A DNA stretch of 64,000 bases, taken from Agreia sp. COWG. GTDB lineage: Bacteria; Actinomycetota; Actinomycetes; Actinomycetales; Microbacteriaceae. Position numbers and translations under genes: made by a program. The stretch is from assembly GCF_904528075.1 (NCBI RefSeq), contig NZ_LR882035.1:2976001-3040000 (forward strand). The letters are read 5' to 3'. Positions 42,471-50,021 of the stretch are shown in pieces. Position 1 is the first letter of the stretch, and every line of letters starts with the position of its first letter. The notes under the pieces were generated by a model. That model had not been told where the DNA came from and made no database searches. It saw nothing but the letters and a program-made list of their open reading frames with translations.

Positions 42471-43025
42471 TCAGTCCATGCTCTCGAGCTTCTGACGCAG
42501 CCCGGCGACGATCTGCGCCTCGCTGTCGTAGTAGGCGAGGCCCCACTCGGCTACCAGAGCCGCGTACCGGCGCGTGTGATCGTCTCCGAGCATCTCTCGC
42601 ACACCCTGAAGGTCGGCCCGGCACTCGGCCAGGCCGTGCAGATGCCCTTCGAGCATGGCGTCCAGCTGCTCGGGAGTCGACAGCCGGCCCATGAGCAGGC
42701 GCAGGGCCACGGGGTGCTTCAGGATGGGGAATCCCACCTCTCCGTGAAACAGCCACGCCTGCAACGACTCCTCGCCGAGGGCAGTGACCCGATAGCGGGC
42801 CGGACCGTCGGAGGGTGCGGACTCGACGAGGCCCGCGTGCGACAGCCTGCGGAGCTCCGTATAGATCTGGCTCATCGCCGGCGAGACCCAGTAGTAGCGC
42901 AGGGTGAAGTCGGCGCGCTGCTTGAGCTCGTACCCCGTCATGCCCTCGGGGTTCTCGCGGTCGAAGACCAGCAGGCCGAGAAGCGCGTACGCCGTGGCGG
43001 ACAGATCGGTTTTCGGCATGGACAT
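42471..43025 (-). CDS. PadR-family transcriptional regulator
   Basis: 184 residues. PadR winged helix: ATAYALLGLLVF, MTGYELKQRADFTLRYYWVSPAMSQIYTELRRLSHAGLVESAPSDGPARYRVT (cut over helices and wing), and a C-terminal helical dimerisation domain (LLMGRLSTPEQLDAMLEGHLHGLAE). A start at 43025 follows AGGAAACC; 43019 is possible. Divergent from a SnoaL-like gene with a 13-bp palindrome in the 54-bp gap, so autoregulation and control of that gene are likely. Confidence 0.92.
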   Translation of the reverse strand: MSMPKTDLSATAYALLGLLVFDRENPEGMTGYELKQRADFTLRYYWVSPAMSQIYTELRRLSHAGLVESAPSDGPARYRVTALGEESLQAWLFHGEVGFPILKHPVALRLLMGRLSTPEQLDAMLEGHLHGLAECRADLQGVREMLGDDHTRRYAALVAEWGLAYYDSEAQIVAGLRQKLESMD

Positions 43026-43050
43026 CACTCTAGGTTTCCTGCTATGCCTA

Positions 43051-43063
43051 TTCCTAATAGGAA
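43051..43063. promoter_or_regulatory. 13-bp palindrome between padR and snoaL-like genes
   Basis: TTCCTA-A-TAGGAA, perfect 6-bp arms. An overlapping CCTATT-CCT-AATAGG dyad (43047-43061) exists too. Placed between the divergent starts; PadR binding is inferred. Confidence 0.55.
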
Positions 43064-43079
43064 GCAACGAGGTGACTGC

Positions 43080-43529
43080 ATGTCCGCTGAATCCGATCCT
43101 GTGTCCGACATCTTCGAGGCGTATGCGTCTGCCCTCCTGGCGAAAGACCTCGACACGTTTCTCGACCTCTACACGCCCGATGCACTCATCTTCGACTCAT
43201 GGGGTTACTGGCAGGCGGCAGGCATCGAGCAGTGGCGCGAGCGCGTCACGATGTGGTTCGACAGCCTGGGCGAGCAACTCTGCCAGGCGCGATTCTCGGA
43301 TGTCGTCGCCACCGTTCGCGACGACGTCGCGTTCGCGCACGCGGCGGTGCGCTACTCCGAGGTCACCCCCGATGGAGTCGAGACGAACTTCATGATGAAC
43401 CGCATGACGGTGACACTGGCCAAGGCCGACGGCGTCTGGCGAATCACCCACGAGCACACGTCGATGCCCCTCGACATGGAGTCGGCGACAGGGCTCTTCG
43501 ACGCATACGAAAAGCGGCACGAGCTGTGA
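43080..43529 (+). CDS. SnoaL/DUF4440-like protein
   Basis: 149 residues; GAGGTG lies just before ATG 43080. NTF2/SnoaL cone: IFEAYASALLAKDLDTFLDLYTPDALIFDSWG, FAHAAVRYSEV, FMMNRMTVTLAKADGVWRITHEHTSMPLD. The family covers ketosteroid isomerase-like enzymes and ligand-binding proteins, so the activity cannot be assigned. Divergent from, and probably controlled by, the PadR protein. Confidence 0.85.
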   Translation: MSAESDPVSDIFEAYASALLAKDLDTFLDLYTPDALIFDSWGYWQAAGIEQWRERVTMWFDSLGEQLCQARFSDVVATVRDDVAFAHAAVRYSEVTPDGVETNFMMNRMTVTLAKADGVWRITHEHTSMPLDMESATGLFDAYEKRHEL

Positions 43530-43568
43530 GCGCTGGCTCCGACCTCGACTCAGCGCTACCGTCGTGCC

Positions 43569-43856
43569 ATGAAAGCACAAATAATCGACCCTCGTGATCA
43601 GACGTCACAGGTCGACGCCCCGCGCTACCGCGTCTACTTCTGGACCGACAACGGCAGCTCCTGCGAAGAGTGGGAGCTGACCGAGACCGACCTCGACGAA
43701 GTGCTGCTCTGGATTCCGACCGCTGCGCACGGGCGATCGCACAGTCTGTGGGCGGTGACCAAAACACCTCATGACGTGTGTCTCATCCGCCTACGGGGAA
43801 TCGACCTCGACCGCGATCGCGAGTTCTGGCCGGCGTGGGCGACTCAGGTCTCCTGA
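43569..43856 (+). CDS. Small conserved protein, paralogue of 52538-52858
   Basis: 95 residues. The core PRYRVYFWTDNGSSCEEWELTETDLDEVLLWIPTAA, then SLWAVTKTPHDVCLIRLRGIDLDRD parallels the product at 52538-52858 (FRVYF, EAFAWA, RGLTWLFGMD) at matching intervals. No signal or membrane segment. Function unknown, probably a small alpha-beta domain. Confidence 0.6.
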   Translation: MKAQIIDPRDQTSQVDAPRYRVYFWTDNGSSCEEWELTETDLDEVLLWIPTAAHGRSHSLWAVTKTPHDVCLIRLRGIDLDRDREFWPAWATQVS

Positions 43857-43865
43857 CCTGATGGG

Positions 43866-44354
43866 TCAGCCGGCCTCGACGCGCGTCAGGTGCAGCTCGA
43901 CTCCATACGGAGGGTCTAGGCGCGATCGACCATCCAGCGAGAACCCGCGCTTCCCATAGAAGGCCAGAGCTCGAGCATTTTCTTCGAAGAGCCAGAGCTG
44001 CGCCGCCGGTTGCGTAATCGCTGTGTCGAGCAGTCGGCTTCCCAGACCGCGGCACCAATAGCGCCGCAGCACGTAGAGCGAGAGCAGCTCCTGGGCCTCC
44101 TGGCCCGGTGTCGGCCCCCGACCGGATGCCCGCACGTAACCGACGATGATGGCCCCATCGGAGACAACGAACACCCTCTCGCATGCGATGCGACTGGCCC
44201 ACCGCCGCTGTCGAACGTCGGCAGGCTCATCGTGGCGTCGTCTCAACGTCGCCGCATCGATGATCCCCTGATAGGTCTCGTCCCACACCTCCAGGCTGAG
44301 CTGTGCCAGCGGCTCTGCATCCGAACTCTCTGCGGGTCGAATCGCGGGACTCAT
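43866..44354 (-). CDS. GNAT-family N-acetyltransferase
   Basis: 162 residues from ATG 44354 (GTG 44360 also possible). GNAT motifs are clear: VYDG-like IIVGYVRASGRG strand, motif A LLSLYVLRRYWCRGLGSRLLDTAI with the RxxGxG/A acetyl-CoA P-loop, and motif B LWLFEENARALAFYGKRGFSLDG. Acceptor unknown. Convergent with the gene at 43569. Confidence 0.9.
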   Translation of the reverse strand: MSPAIRPAESSDAEPLAQLSLEVWDETYQGIIDAATLRRRHDEPADVRQRRWASRIACERVFVVSDGAIIVGYVRASGRGPTPGQEAQELLSLYVLRRYWCRGLGSRLLDTAITQPAAQLWLFEENARALAFYGKRGFSLDGRSRLDPPYGVELHLTRVEAG

Positions 44355-44516
44355 CACCACATCGTTGCACCAGAGCGCCTACCGGTGACGCAGCGGCGGC
44401 ACGAAACTGATCGACAACTCCCCGTACTGAAGCGGCACGGGCGGCGTCAAGGGCTGGTCGCTCGCGCTGCCGCGAAGCTAGCCTGCGGAGACGTTCACCA
44501 ATCTAGGAGATTTACC

Positions 44517-44831
44517 ATGAACACCTCTTCGCTCATCAACCAGGTCAATGAATCCCTCGCAACGCTCGGCGCCGGACCGTTCATGACGAGCGGTTCGAAA
44601 GACACCGACACAGGCGCCGTCGTCACGGGCAAGCTCGACGGCCGCGTGCTGCGCATCGAGTTCGTCGAAGAGGGAAGCGGCGACACCCCTGAGAAGGGCC
44701 ACCGCGTCGACGTCATCGACGACGCCACGGGCCAGAATCTCGGCACCGGCCGGGGAGACTCCACCTTTGCCGACGCGATCTCGTCGCACGGCTGGGCGGG
44801 CACCGTCGACGCCCTGAAGAACCTCGGCTAA
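44517..44831 (+). CDS. Small conserved hypothetical protein
   Basis: 104 residues; TAGGAGA before ATG 44517. Hydrophilic alpha-beta protein: SSLINQVNESLATLGA helix, GKLDGRVLRIEFVEEGSG strand pair, VDVIDDATGQNLGTGRGDSTFADAISSHGW, and a closing helix. No cysteine or metal motif; family not recognised. Followed by a large hairpin. Confidence 0.6.
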   Translation: MNTSSLINQVNESLATLGAGPFMTSGSKDTDTGAVVTGKLDGRVLRIEFVEEGSGDTPEKGHRVDVIDDATGQNLGTGRGDSTFADAISSHGWAGTVDALKNLG

Positions 44832-44843
44832 CAGAGTCCACGA

Positions 44844-44929
44844 TTCCGTTCGACAGGATGGATTTCGTGCGAGTCGGCGTTTTCTCGGGAAAACGGCGGC
44901 GTTTCGTGAATTCGTCCTGTTGAACGGAA
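44844..44929. repeat. Large imperfect inverted repeat (22-bp arms)
   Basis: Arms 44844-44865 and 44908-44929 match at 19 of 22 positions (outer word TTCCGTTC/GAACGGAA). The centre folds as a second stem, GTTTTC/GAAAAC (44879-44894). It lies between convergent genes and probably ends transcription from both sides. Confidence 0.7.
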
Positions 44930-44986
44930 GTTCGAGAGCTGGGCAGAACGAGAACATCCCCTCAGCGCAGATTCTCTGCAGGGAGC

Positions 44987-46657
44987 TCACCCCTCGGGAC
45001 CGCCACGCACCTCCAGGGCGATCTGCGACGCATCGATCGTCGACAGGGCATAGGCCAGCACGTCCGCATCGAATGTGCCGTGGTCCCTGGCCGTGAGCAG
45101 CGCCTCACGCTGCGCCGCCAACACCGCGAGCTCGTGTCTCTTCGAGGCGCGGAAACCTTCGATCGTCGCCTCCAACGGTGGCGCGGCCGGTACGGCGTCC
45201 GCGCTCTCCTTCATCAGCTGCATCAGCCGCGTGCGCTCGGCCCGTGTCTGTTCGTCGAGGGCCGCCCTGTCCACCTTCGGTGCGATCCGATTCAACAGGG
45301 GGCCGATGGTGCCGCCCTGCACCAGAAGCGACAACACGGCCACGGTGAACGCGATCAAGACGAGCACCGAGCGCTGCGGCGCGTCATCCGGCAGTGTCTG
45401 CGCGGCCGCCACAGTGACGGCGCCACGCATGCCCGCCCACACCACCGCCGTTCCCTCGCGCCAGCCGAGGGGTGCGTTCTTGAAGTACGTGATGTCGGCG
45501 AGGCCCTGCACCACCCGCCGGGCGAACAGCTCCACCTCGCGCTCCGACGCTGGACGGCGGCGGCGGCTGGCCTCGTCGAACGCCTCCTGCGTGCCCTCCG
45601 GCGTTCCGAGCTTCTCCCGCATGCCCTCCAACCGTGGCTCGAGTTTCGCGTTACGCGACGCGAAACGCTTGAGAACTCCGAGCAGCGGCGCAACATAGGC
45701 CGCCCGCACCACGATCGTGAGCACGAGGGCACCCGCCGCGATGAGCACCGCAGAGCCCACGCCGGCGTGGTCGTTCTCGACGTTCGCCACGATCGACGAG
45801 ATCTGCACCCCCATGGTGAGGAACACGGCGCCCTCGAGCACGAGCTCGACCGTGCGCCAGTTCTGCGAGTCCGAGAGCCGGTTGCGCGCCGACAGATACC
45901 TCGGCGCGAATACCCCGGTGATGAGGCCCGCGACCACGGCGGCCACCAGACCGGATGCGCCGAGCAGCTCGGCGGGCACGGCCGCGGCGAACGGCACGGC
46001 GAATGAGATGACCGTGTTCACCGTGGCGTCGGGGACGCGACGACGCGCGAACAGGTTCACCCATCCCACGAGCAGCCCGATGATGATGGCGATCACGACA
46101 GAGTAGGCGAAGGTGCCGACGGCACCCCAGAACGAGAACGAGACGGCGGTCGCCACGATCGCGGTGCGCAGCAGCACCAGGGCGGTGGCGTCGTTCAGCA
46201 GGCTCTCGCCCTCGAGCATCGCGATGACGCGCTTCGAGACCGATGTCTGCTTCACGATCGAGGTGGCCACGGCATCGGTCGGGCTCACGATCGCGCCGAG
46301 CGCCACGCCCCAGGCGAAGCCGAGATCGGGGATGACGAGCATGAAGAACACGCCGAGCACCAGCGAACTCGCCACTACGAGCACCACCGATAGGCCGCCG
46401 ATCGCCCCGAACTCGCGGCGGAAGTTCATGGCCGGCATCGACACCGCCGACGAGTACAGCAGCGGCGGAAGCACCCCGGCGAGAATCCACTCCGGCTCGA
46501 TCTCGATGGAGTCGAAGATCGGCAGGAAGCTCGCGGCGACCCCGATCGCCACTAGGATCAACGGCGAAGCGATGCCCAGTCGCGGCGAGATCAGGGTCGA
46601 CGCCGCGATCACCAGGAAGCCGGTCACGAGTACGAGCAGCATTTCGGTCACGCTCAC
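44987..46657 (-). CDS. CPA1-family Na+/H+ antiporter
   Basis: 556 residues, GTG start. About 12 membrane helices up to residue 410, then a soluble cytosolic tail (about 415-556) with a coiled-coil-like region. Ion-site motifs SPTDAVATSIVK (helix 5) and GESLLNDATALVLLR (helix 6) are those of NhaP/YjcE/NHE-type CPA1 antiporters, carrying the Asp pair used for cation binding. Exchanges cytosolic Na+ (or K+) for H+. A long loop (about 315-395) with EGTQEAFDEASRRRRP is an insertion seen in some NhaP-type proteins. Confidence 0.92.
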   Translation of the reverse strand: MSVTEMLLVLVTGFLVIAASTLISPRLGIASPLILVAIGVAASFLPIFDSIEIEPEWILAGVLPPLLYSSAVSMPAMNFRREFGAIGGLSVVLVVASSLVLGVFFMLVIPDLGFAWGVALGAIVSPTDAVATSIVKQTSVSKRVIAMLEGESLLNDATALVLLRTAIVATAVSFSFWGAVGTFAYSVVIAIIIGLLVGWVNLFARRRVPDATVNTVISFAVPFAAAVPAELLGASGLVAAVVAGLITGVFAPRYLSARNRLSDSQNWRTVELVLEGAVFLTMGVQISSIVANVENDHAGVGSAVLIAAGALVLTIVVRAAYVAPLLGVLKRFASRNAKLEPRLEGMREKLGTPEGTQEAFDEASRRRRPASEREVELFARRVVQGLADITYFKNAPLGWREGTAVVWAGMRGAVTVAAAQTLPDDAPQRSVLVLIAFTVAVLSLLVQGGTIGPLLNRIAPKVDRAALDEQTRAERTRLMQLMKESADAVPAAPPLEATIEGFRASKRHELAVLAAQREALLTARDHGTFDADVLAYALSTIDASQIALEVRGGPEG

Positions 46658-46689
46658 AGACTGGCACGAACCCGCCTCCCCCGGTCAGC

Positions 46690-47382
46690 TCAGAACGGCG
46701 CGACCCCGTGCCTGTTGATGAAGGTTCCCGTGGGGCCGGATCCTCCTCGCGTCGCGAGCTCGACGATCGCGTCGGTTCCCTCGGTCACCGTCTGCGGCCC
46801 GCTGTGATTGTTGAAGTCCGTGGCCGTGTAGCCAGGGTCGGCCGCGTTGATGCGTATCTCGGGAAAAGCCTTCGCATACTGAACGGTCAGCATCGTCACC
46901 GCCGACTTCGACGCCTGGTACAGCGGCGCCACGATCGTCGATTCGACGTGCTCGGGGTCGAGCACATACGAGAACGATCCCATGCCGCTCGTGACGTTGA
47001 CGACGGTCGCCTCGCTCGACGCGCGCAGCAGGGGCAAGAAGGCCAGCGTCACCCGCACGATGCTCACGACGTTGGTCTCGAAGACGGTGGTCGCATCGGC
47101 CGCGCCGAGCTCCTCGGCCTTCGCGAACGGTCCGGGGATGCCCACGTTGTTGATGAGCACGTCGAGGCCGCCGGCCGCCGAGACCCTTTCGACCGCCGTG
47201 GCGACGGAGGCGTCATCCGTCACGTCGATCTGCACGAACCGGCCTCCCAGTTCCTCGGCCGCCTTCGTACCGCGAGCCTCGTCGCGGGCCCCTATCCAGA
47301 CGGTGTGCCCGGCCTCGATGAGGCGGCGGGCTGTTTCGTAGCCGAGGCTGCGGTTGGCCCCGGTGATCAGTGTTGTTGTCAT
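46690..47382 (-). CDS. SDR-family oxidoreductase, paralogue of 346-1104
   Basis: 230 residues from ATG 47382. TGANRSLG cofactor loop, DVTDDASVATAVE, INNVG and the active-site pair YQASK, i.e. an intact SDR (a glycine in TGxxxGxG is replaced by leucine). Strongly similar to the first SDR of the window over VWIGARD and DVTD.ASVA. Divergent from an XRE-MmyB regulator with a 14-bp palindrome between. Substrate unknown. Confidence 0.9.
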   Translation of the reverse strand: MTTTLITGANRSLGYETARRLIEAGHTVWIGARDEARGTKAAEELGGRFVQIDVTDDASVATAVERVSAAGGLDVLINNVGIPGPFAKAEELGAADATTVFETNVVSIVRVTLAFLPLLRASSEATVVNVTSGMGSFSYVLDPEHVESTIVAPLYQASKSAVTMLTVQYAKAFPEIRINAADPGYTATDFNNHSGPQTVTEGTDAIVELATRGGSGPTGTFINRHGVAPF

Positions 47383-47391
47383 GAATCGAGT

Positions 47392-47405
47392 CTGCGCCGG
47401 CGCAG
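47392..47405. promoter_or_regulatory. 14-bp GC palindrome between sdr and XRE genes
   Basis: CTGCGCCGGCGCAG is a perfect dyad 10 bp upstream of the SDR start and 79 bp upstream of the regulator start. Confidence 0.5.
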
Positions 47406-47483
47406 TGGCCGTGTCGTGGCTCACCCCAGCATGTGGACTGGCAGTACCACCCGGCTCGCCGCGCGCGGTGTCAGACTGACCAG

Positions 47484-48350
47484 ATGCAGGATGCGCAAAA
47501 AGACCTCGGCACGCTGCTGCGATCGTGGCGGGACAGGCTCTCGCCGCGCGACGTCGGCCTGCCCGGCGGCAGCCGTCGCGCGGCCGGCCTGCGCCGCGAG
47601 GAACTGGCGGCGCTCGCCGGGGTCAGCGTGGACTACCTCATCCGGCTGGAGCAGGGCAGGGCCACGCACCCCTCTCCGCAGGTCGCGGCATCCTTCGCCC
47701 GGGCGCTTCAGCTCACCGACGCCGAGCGAGATCACCTGTTCGTGCTGGCCGGGCTGCTTCCGCCCTCGCCCGCCGAGGTGCCGTCACACATTCCCCCGAG
47801 CGTGCAGCGCCTCGTCGCCCGCCTGGGCGAGATTCCCGTGGCCGTGTTCACGGCGTCGTGGGATCTCATCACCTGGAGCCCGCTGTGGGCGGTTCTCGTC
47901 GGCGAGCCGGTGGTACACGGATCGACGCGACCGAATCTGCTGCGGGCGCATTTCGGGGGCACCTCGCTCGGGGTAGGCGAGTTCAGCTTCGTCAGCCGCA
48001 CGGGCGACGAGAACAGGTTCGGTGCTTCGCTCGTGGCCGACCTTCGCCGGGTGCGGGGGCGCTACCCCGACGACCGCGGGGTCGCCGCGCTCGTCGACGA
48101 GCTACTGGCCTCGAGTGAACGCTTTCGCGCATTGTGGGAGAGCGGCGTGGTGGGTGAGCACGAGTCGGAGACGAAGGTCATGTTCCATGAGCTCGTCGGC
48201 GAGGTCGAACTGGACTGCGACGTCTTCACCGTGGCCGGCACGGATCTGCGCATCGTGGCATACACCGCCGCGACCGGGTCGGGCGCGGCCGAGAAACTCG
48301 ACTTCTTAAGGGTCTCCGCGGTGCGCGCGGTGCACACGCCCGCGGTCTGA
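47484..48350 (+). CDS. XRE-family regulator with MmyB-type ligand domain
   Basis: 288 residues. HTH (about 10-80): GTLLRSWRDRLSPRDVGLPGGSRRAAGLRREELAALAGVSVDYLIRLEQGRATHPSPQVAASFARAL. The C-terminal portion (about 110-275: VQRLVARLGEIPVAVFTASWDLITWSPLWAVLVG, LVADLRRVRGRYPDDRGVAALVDELLASSERFRALWESG, VGEVELDCDVFTVAGTDLRIVAYTA) is the MmyB PAS-like ligand domain of Streptomyces regulators. Controls the divergent SDR gene in many genomes. Confidence 0.92.
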   Translation: MQDAQKDLGTLLRSWRDRLSPRDVGLPGGSRRAAGLRREELAALAGVSVDYLIRLEQGRATHPSPQVAASFARALQLTDAERDHLFVLAGLLPPSPAEVPSHIPPSVQRLVARLGEIPVAVFTASWDLITWSPLWAVLVGEPVVHGSTRPNLLRAHFGGTSLGVGEFSFVSRTGDENRFGASLVADLRRVRGRYPDDRGVAALVDELLASSERFRALWESGVVGEHESETKVMFHELVGEVELDCDVFTVAGTDLRIVAYTAATGSGAAEKLDFLRVSAVRAVHTPAV

Positions 48351-48385
48351 CAGCCCCAACGTCGCGAGGCGCGGGTGCGGCTTCG

Positions 48386-49318
48386 CTAGTCGCGACCGAA
48401 GAGGCCTCCGAGGTTGCCGAGCCCGGGAATCTCGAAGTTCGAGCCGAGCCCGGAGAGGTGCTCGCCGAGGCCGCCGACCTGCTCGCCGAGGCCGGTGACC
48501 TGCTCACCAGCACCGGCGGCGAGATCGCCCACCGACCCCTCGAGCCCGCCTAGCGAACCGTCGAGCCCTCCGAGCGAACCCTCGAGCCCGCCGGCGAGGC
48601 TGTCGAAGTCGACCCCCAGACCCGCAGCCTGTTCGAGCAGCGGGGCCGCGAAGCTGCTGAGCACCGCCCCGCCGGCCACGGCTGCGAGCAGACCGCCGGC
48701 GGCTCCGATACCCGCACCCGCGACGGCTCCGACTCCGAGCCCCGCGGCCGCACCCGCGGCACCTCGAGCACCGGGCTTGGCGAAGAGGCCGCGCAGGAAT
48801 CCGGGCTTGTGAGCCTCGCCACGCACGGCGGCACGAGCGAGATCATCGGGCTGTGACGAGATCGGCTGCTCGCTCGCCGGAAGCTCGTCACGAAGCCGCG
48901 TCTCGACCTGCGCGCGCTGCGCCGGCGTGAGGCGGGCGAACGCGTCGCGGTGAACCTGCTCGAGCTGCTCGGGCTGGGCTGTCTTCAGCAGGTAGTCGTA
49001 GCGGGCGATGGCGGCGCGGTCCTCCGTGGTGAGTGTGGGCTGGGCCGCGGCATCGTGAACACGCGCGCCCTGCGGGGGCGTGCCGTAGGCGGGCGCATCC
49101 TGCACGGGGGCGGCCGGGGCGTCTCGCACCGGGGCATCCTGCACGCGAGACGGCGAGGGGGAACCGGTGGCCGGCCGCGCGTCACCCGTGACCTTGTCTG
49201 CGGCTGTGCGCACGAGGTCGCGCCAATCGGTCTTGCCCGCGCCGGATGCGGAGGACGGCTGAGAAGTCTTGTCGAGAGCCTTCGACGCCATATTCAGAAG
49301 TCGCTGGAGGTTGCTCAT
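48386..49318 (-). CDS. Glycine-rich repeat protein with membrane-like centre
   Basis: 310 residues from ATG 49318. Helical leader SNLQRLLNMASKALDK, a DAP-rich repeat stretch (VQDAPVRDAPAAPVQDAP), the conserved block DRAAIARYDYLLKTAQPEQLEQVHRDAFARLTPAQR, a glycine/alanine-rich hydrophobic region (about 205-255) and a C-terminal run of GGLEGSLGGLDGSLGG and LGEQVGGLGEHLSG heptad repeats. The layout is conserved among actinobacteria, where it is sometimes mislabelled an ATPase; no nucleotide site is visible. Function unknown; could be a membrane-linked scaffold. Confidence 0.65.
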   Translation of the reverse strand: MSNLQRLLNMASKALDKTSQPSSASGAGKTDWRDLVRTAADKVTGDARPATGSPSPSRVQDAPVRDAPAAPVQDAPAYGTPPQGARVHDAAAQPTLTTEDRAAIARYDYLLKTAQPEQLEQVHRDAFARLTPAQRAQVETRLRDELPASEQPISSQPDDLARAAVRGEAHKPGFLRGLFAKPGARGAAGAAAGLGVGAVAGAGIGAAGGLLAAVAGGAVLSSFAAPLLEQAAGLGVDFDSLAGGLEGSLGGLDGSLGGLEGSVGDLAAGAGEQVTGLGEQVGGLGEHLSGLGSNFEIPGLGNLGGLFGRD

Positions 49319-49448
49319 GGTGGCCTTTCGGATGAATGGTCGGTTCCCTAGTTTGGGGGACACTGCTGGGCAAAGCCCCGGAGAGGCCTGTCAGAAGGCA
49401 GCACCGACGGCCGGCGCGCGAGTAAGGCCGACGACCCGAAACACGCAG

Positions 49449-49474
49449 AGGGGGCGGGCCGAAGCCCACCCCCT
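49449..49474 (-). terminator. Hairpin downstream of hsp20
   Basis: AGGGGGCGGGC (49449-49459) pairs with GCCCACCCCCT (49464-49474), 11 positions with one mismatch and a 4-nt loop, 21 bp after the Hsp20 stop. Confidence 0.75.
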
Positions 49475-49494
49475 CAGTGAACGACCCGACAGAC

Positions 49495-49926
49495 CTAGAC
49501 CGAGATCGTCTTCTGCTCGTCGGCCTTGTGTGCAGCCTGCACCTCGACCTTGCGCGGCTTCGCCCGCTCGCTGACGGGAATCGTCACCGAGAGAACGCCA
49601 TTGTCGTAGCTGGCCGAGATCTTGTCGGGATCGACCCCGTCGCCCAGGCTGAACTGGCGCAGGTAGCTGCCGTTCGGCCGCTCCTGCGCGAGCCACTTGA
49701 CTCCCTCGTGCGCTGCGGCGGTGCGCTCGGCGCGGATGGTGAGCAGCTGCCCATCGACGTCGACATCGACCGAACCGGGGTCGACGCCCGGCAGGTCGGC
49801 GTTCAGCACGTACTGGTCGCCGTGGCGATAAAGGTCGACGGGCATGAACTTGGGCCCGGGGCGAAAGTGACGCAGGTCGCCGGCCAGCCGGTCGAGCTCG
49901 CTGAAAGGATCAAAAGACATTGCCAT
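49495..49926 (-). CDS. hsp20: Hsp20-family small heat shock protein
   Basis: 143 residues. Alpha-crystallin domain (about 28-128): PVDLYRHGDQYVLNADLPGVDPGSVDVDVDGQLLTIRAERTA, then LGDGVDPDKISASYDNGVLSVTIPVSERAKPRKVEV with the conserved A-x-x-x-N-G-V-L motif; the C-terminal IxV anchor is ISV. Holdase chaperone preventing aggregation. The promoter carries both CIRCE and HAIR-like sites, so HrcA and HspR may co-repress it. Monocistronic with its own terminator. Confidence 0.95.
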   Translation of the reverse strand: MAMSFDPFSELDRLAGDLRHFRPGPKFMPVDLYRHGDQYVLNADLPGVDPGSVDVDVDGQLLTIRAERTAAAHEGVKWLAQERPNGSYLRQFSLGDGVDPDKISASYDNGVLSVTIPVSERAKPRKVEVQAAHKADEQKTISV

Positions 49927-49946
49927 GAGGATTCCCCTTTCTTGAA

Positions 49947-49967
49947 CATGAGTCGATGTGACTCAAC
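49947..49967. promoter_or_regulatory. HAIR-like (HspR) operator of hsp20
   Basis: On the minus strand GTTGAGT-N7-ACTCATG, one base from the HAIR consensus (CTTGAGT-N7-ACTCAAG) in each arm. It lies between the promoter and the start codon. HspR control is inferred from this match. Confidence 0.6.
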
Positions 49968-49975
49968 TTGGAAAA

Positions 49976-50005
49976 ATGTTAGCACTCGAGCATGGAGAGT
50001 GCCAA
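49976..50005 (-). promoter_or_regulatory. CIRCE operator overlapping the hsp20 promoter
   Basis: TTAGCACTC (49979-49987), 9-bp spacer, GAGTGCCAA (49997-50005): one mismatch from CIRCE. On the minus strand the same DNA supplies -35 TTGGCA (50005-50000), an 18-bp spacer and -10 TAACAT (49981-49976), so HrcA binding would occlude RNA polymerase. The single arm mismatch is what creates the -35 box. Confidence 0.85.
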
Positions 50006-50021
50006 TACCTTCCGATGCGGA

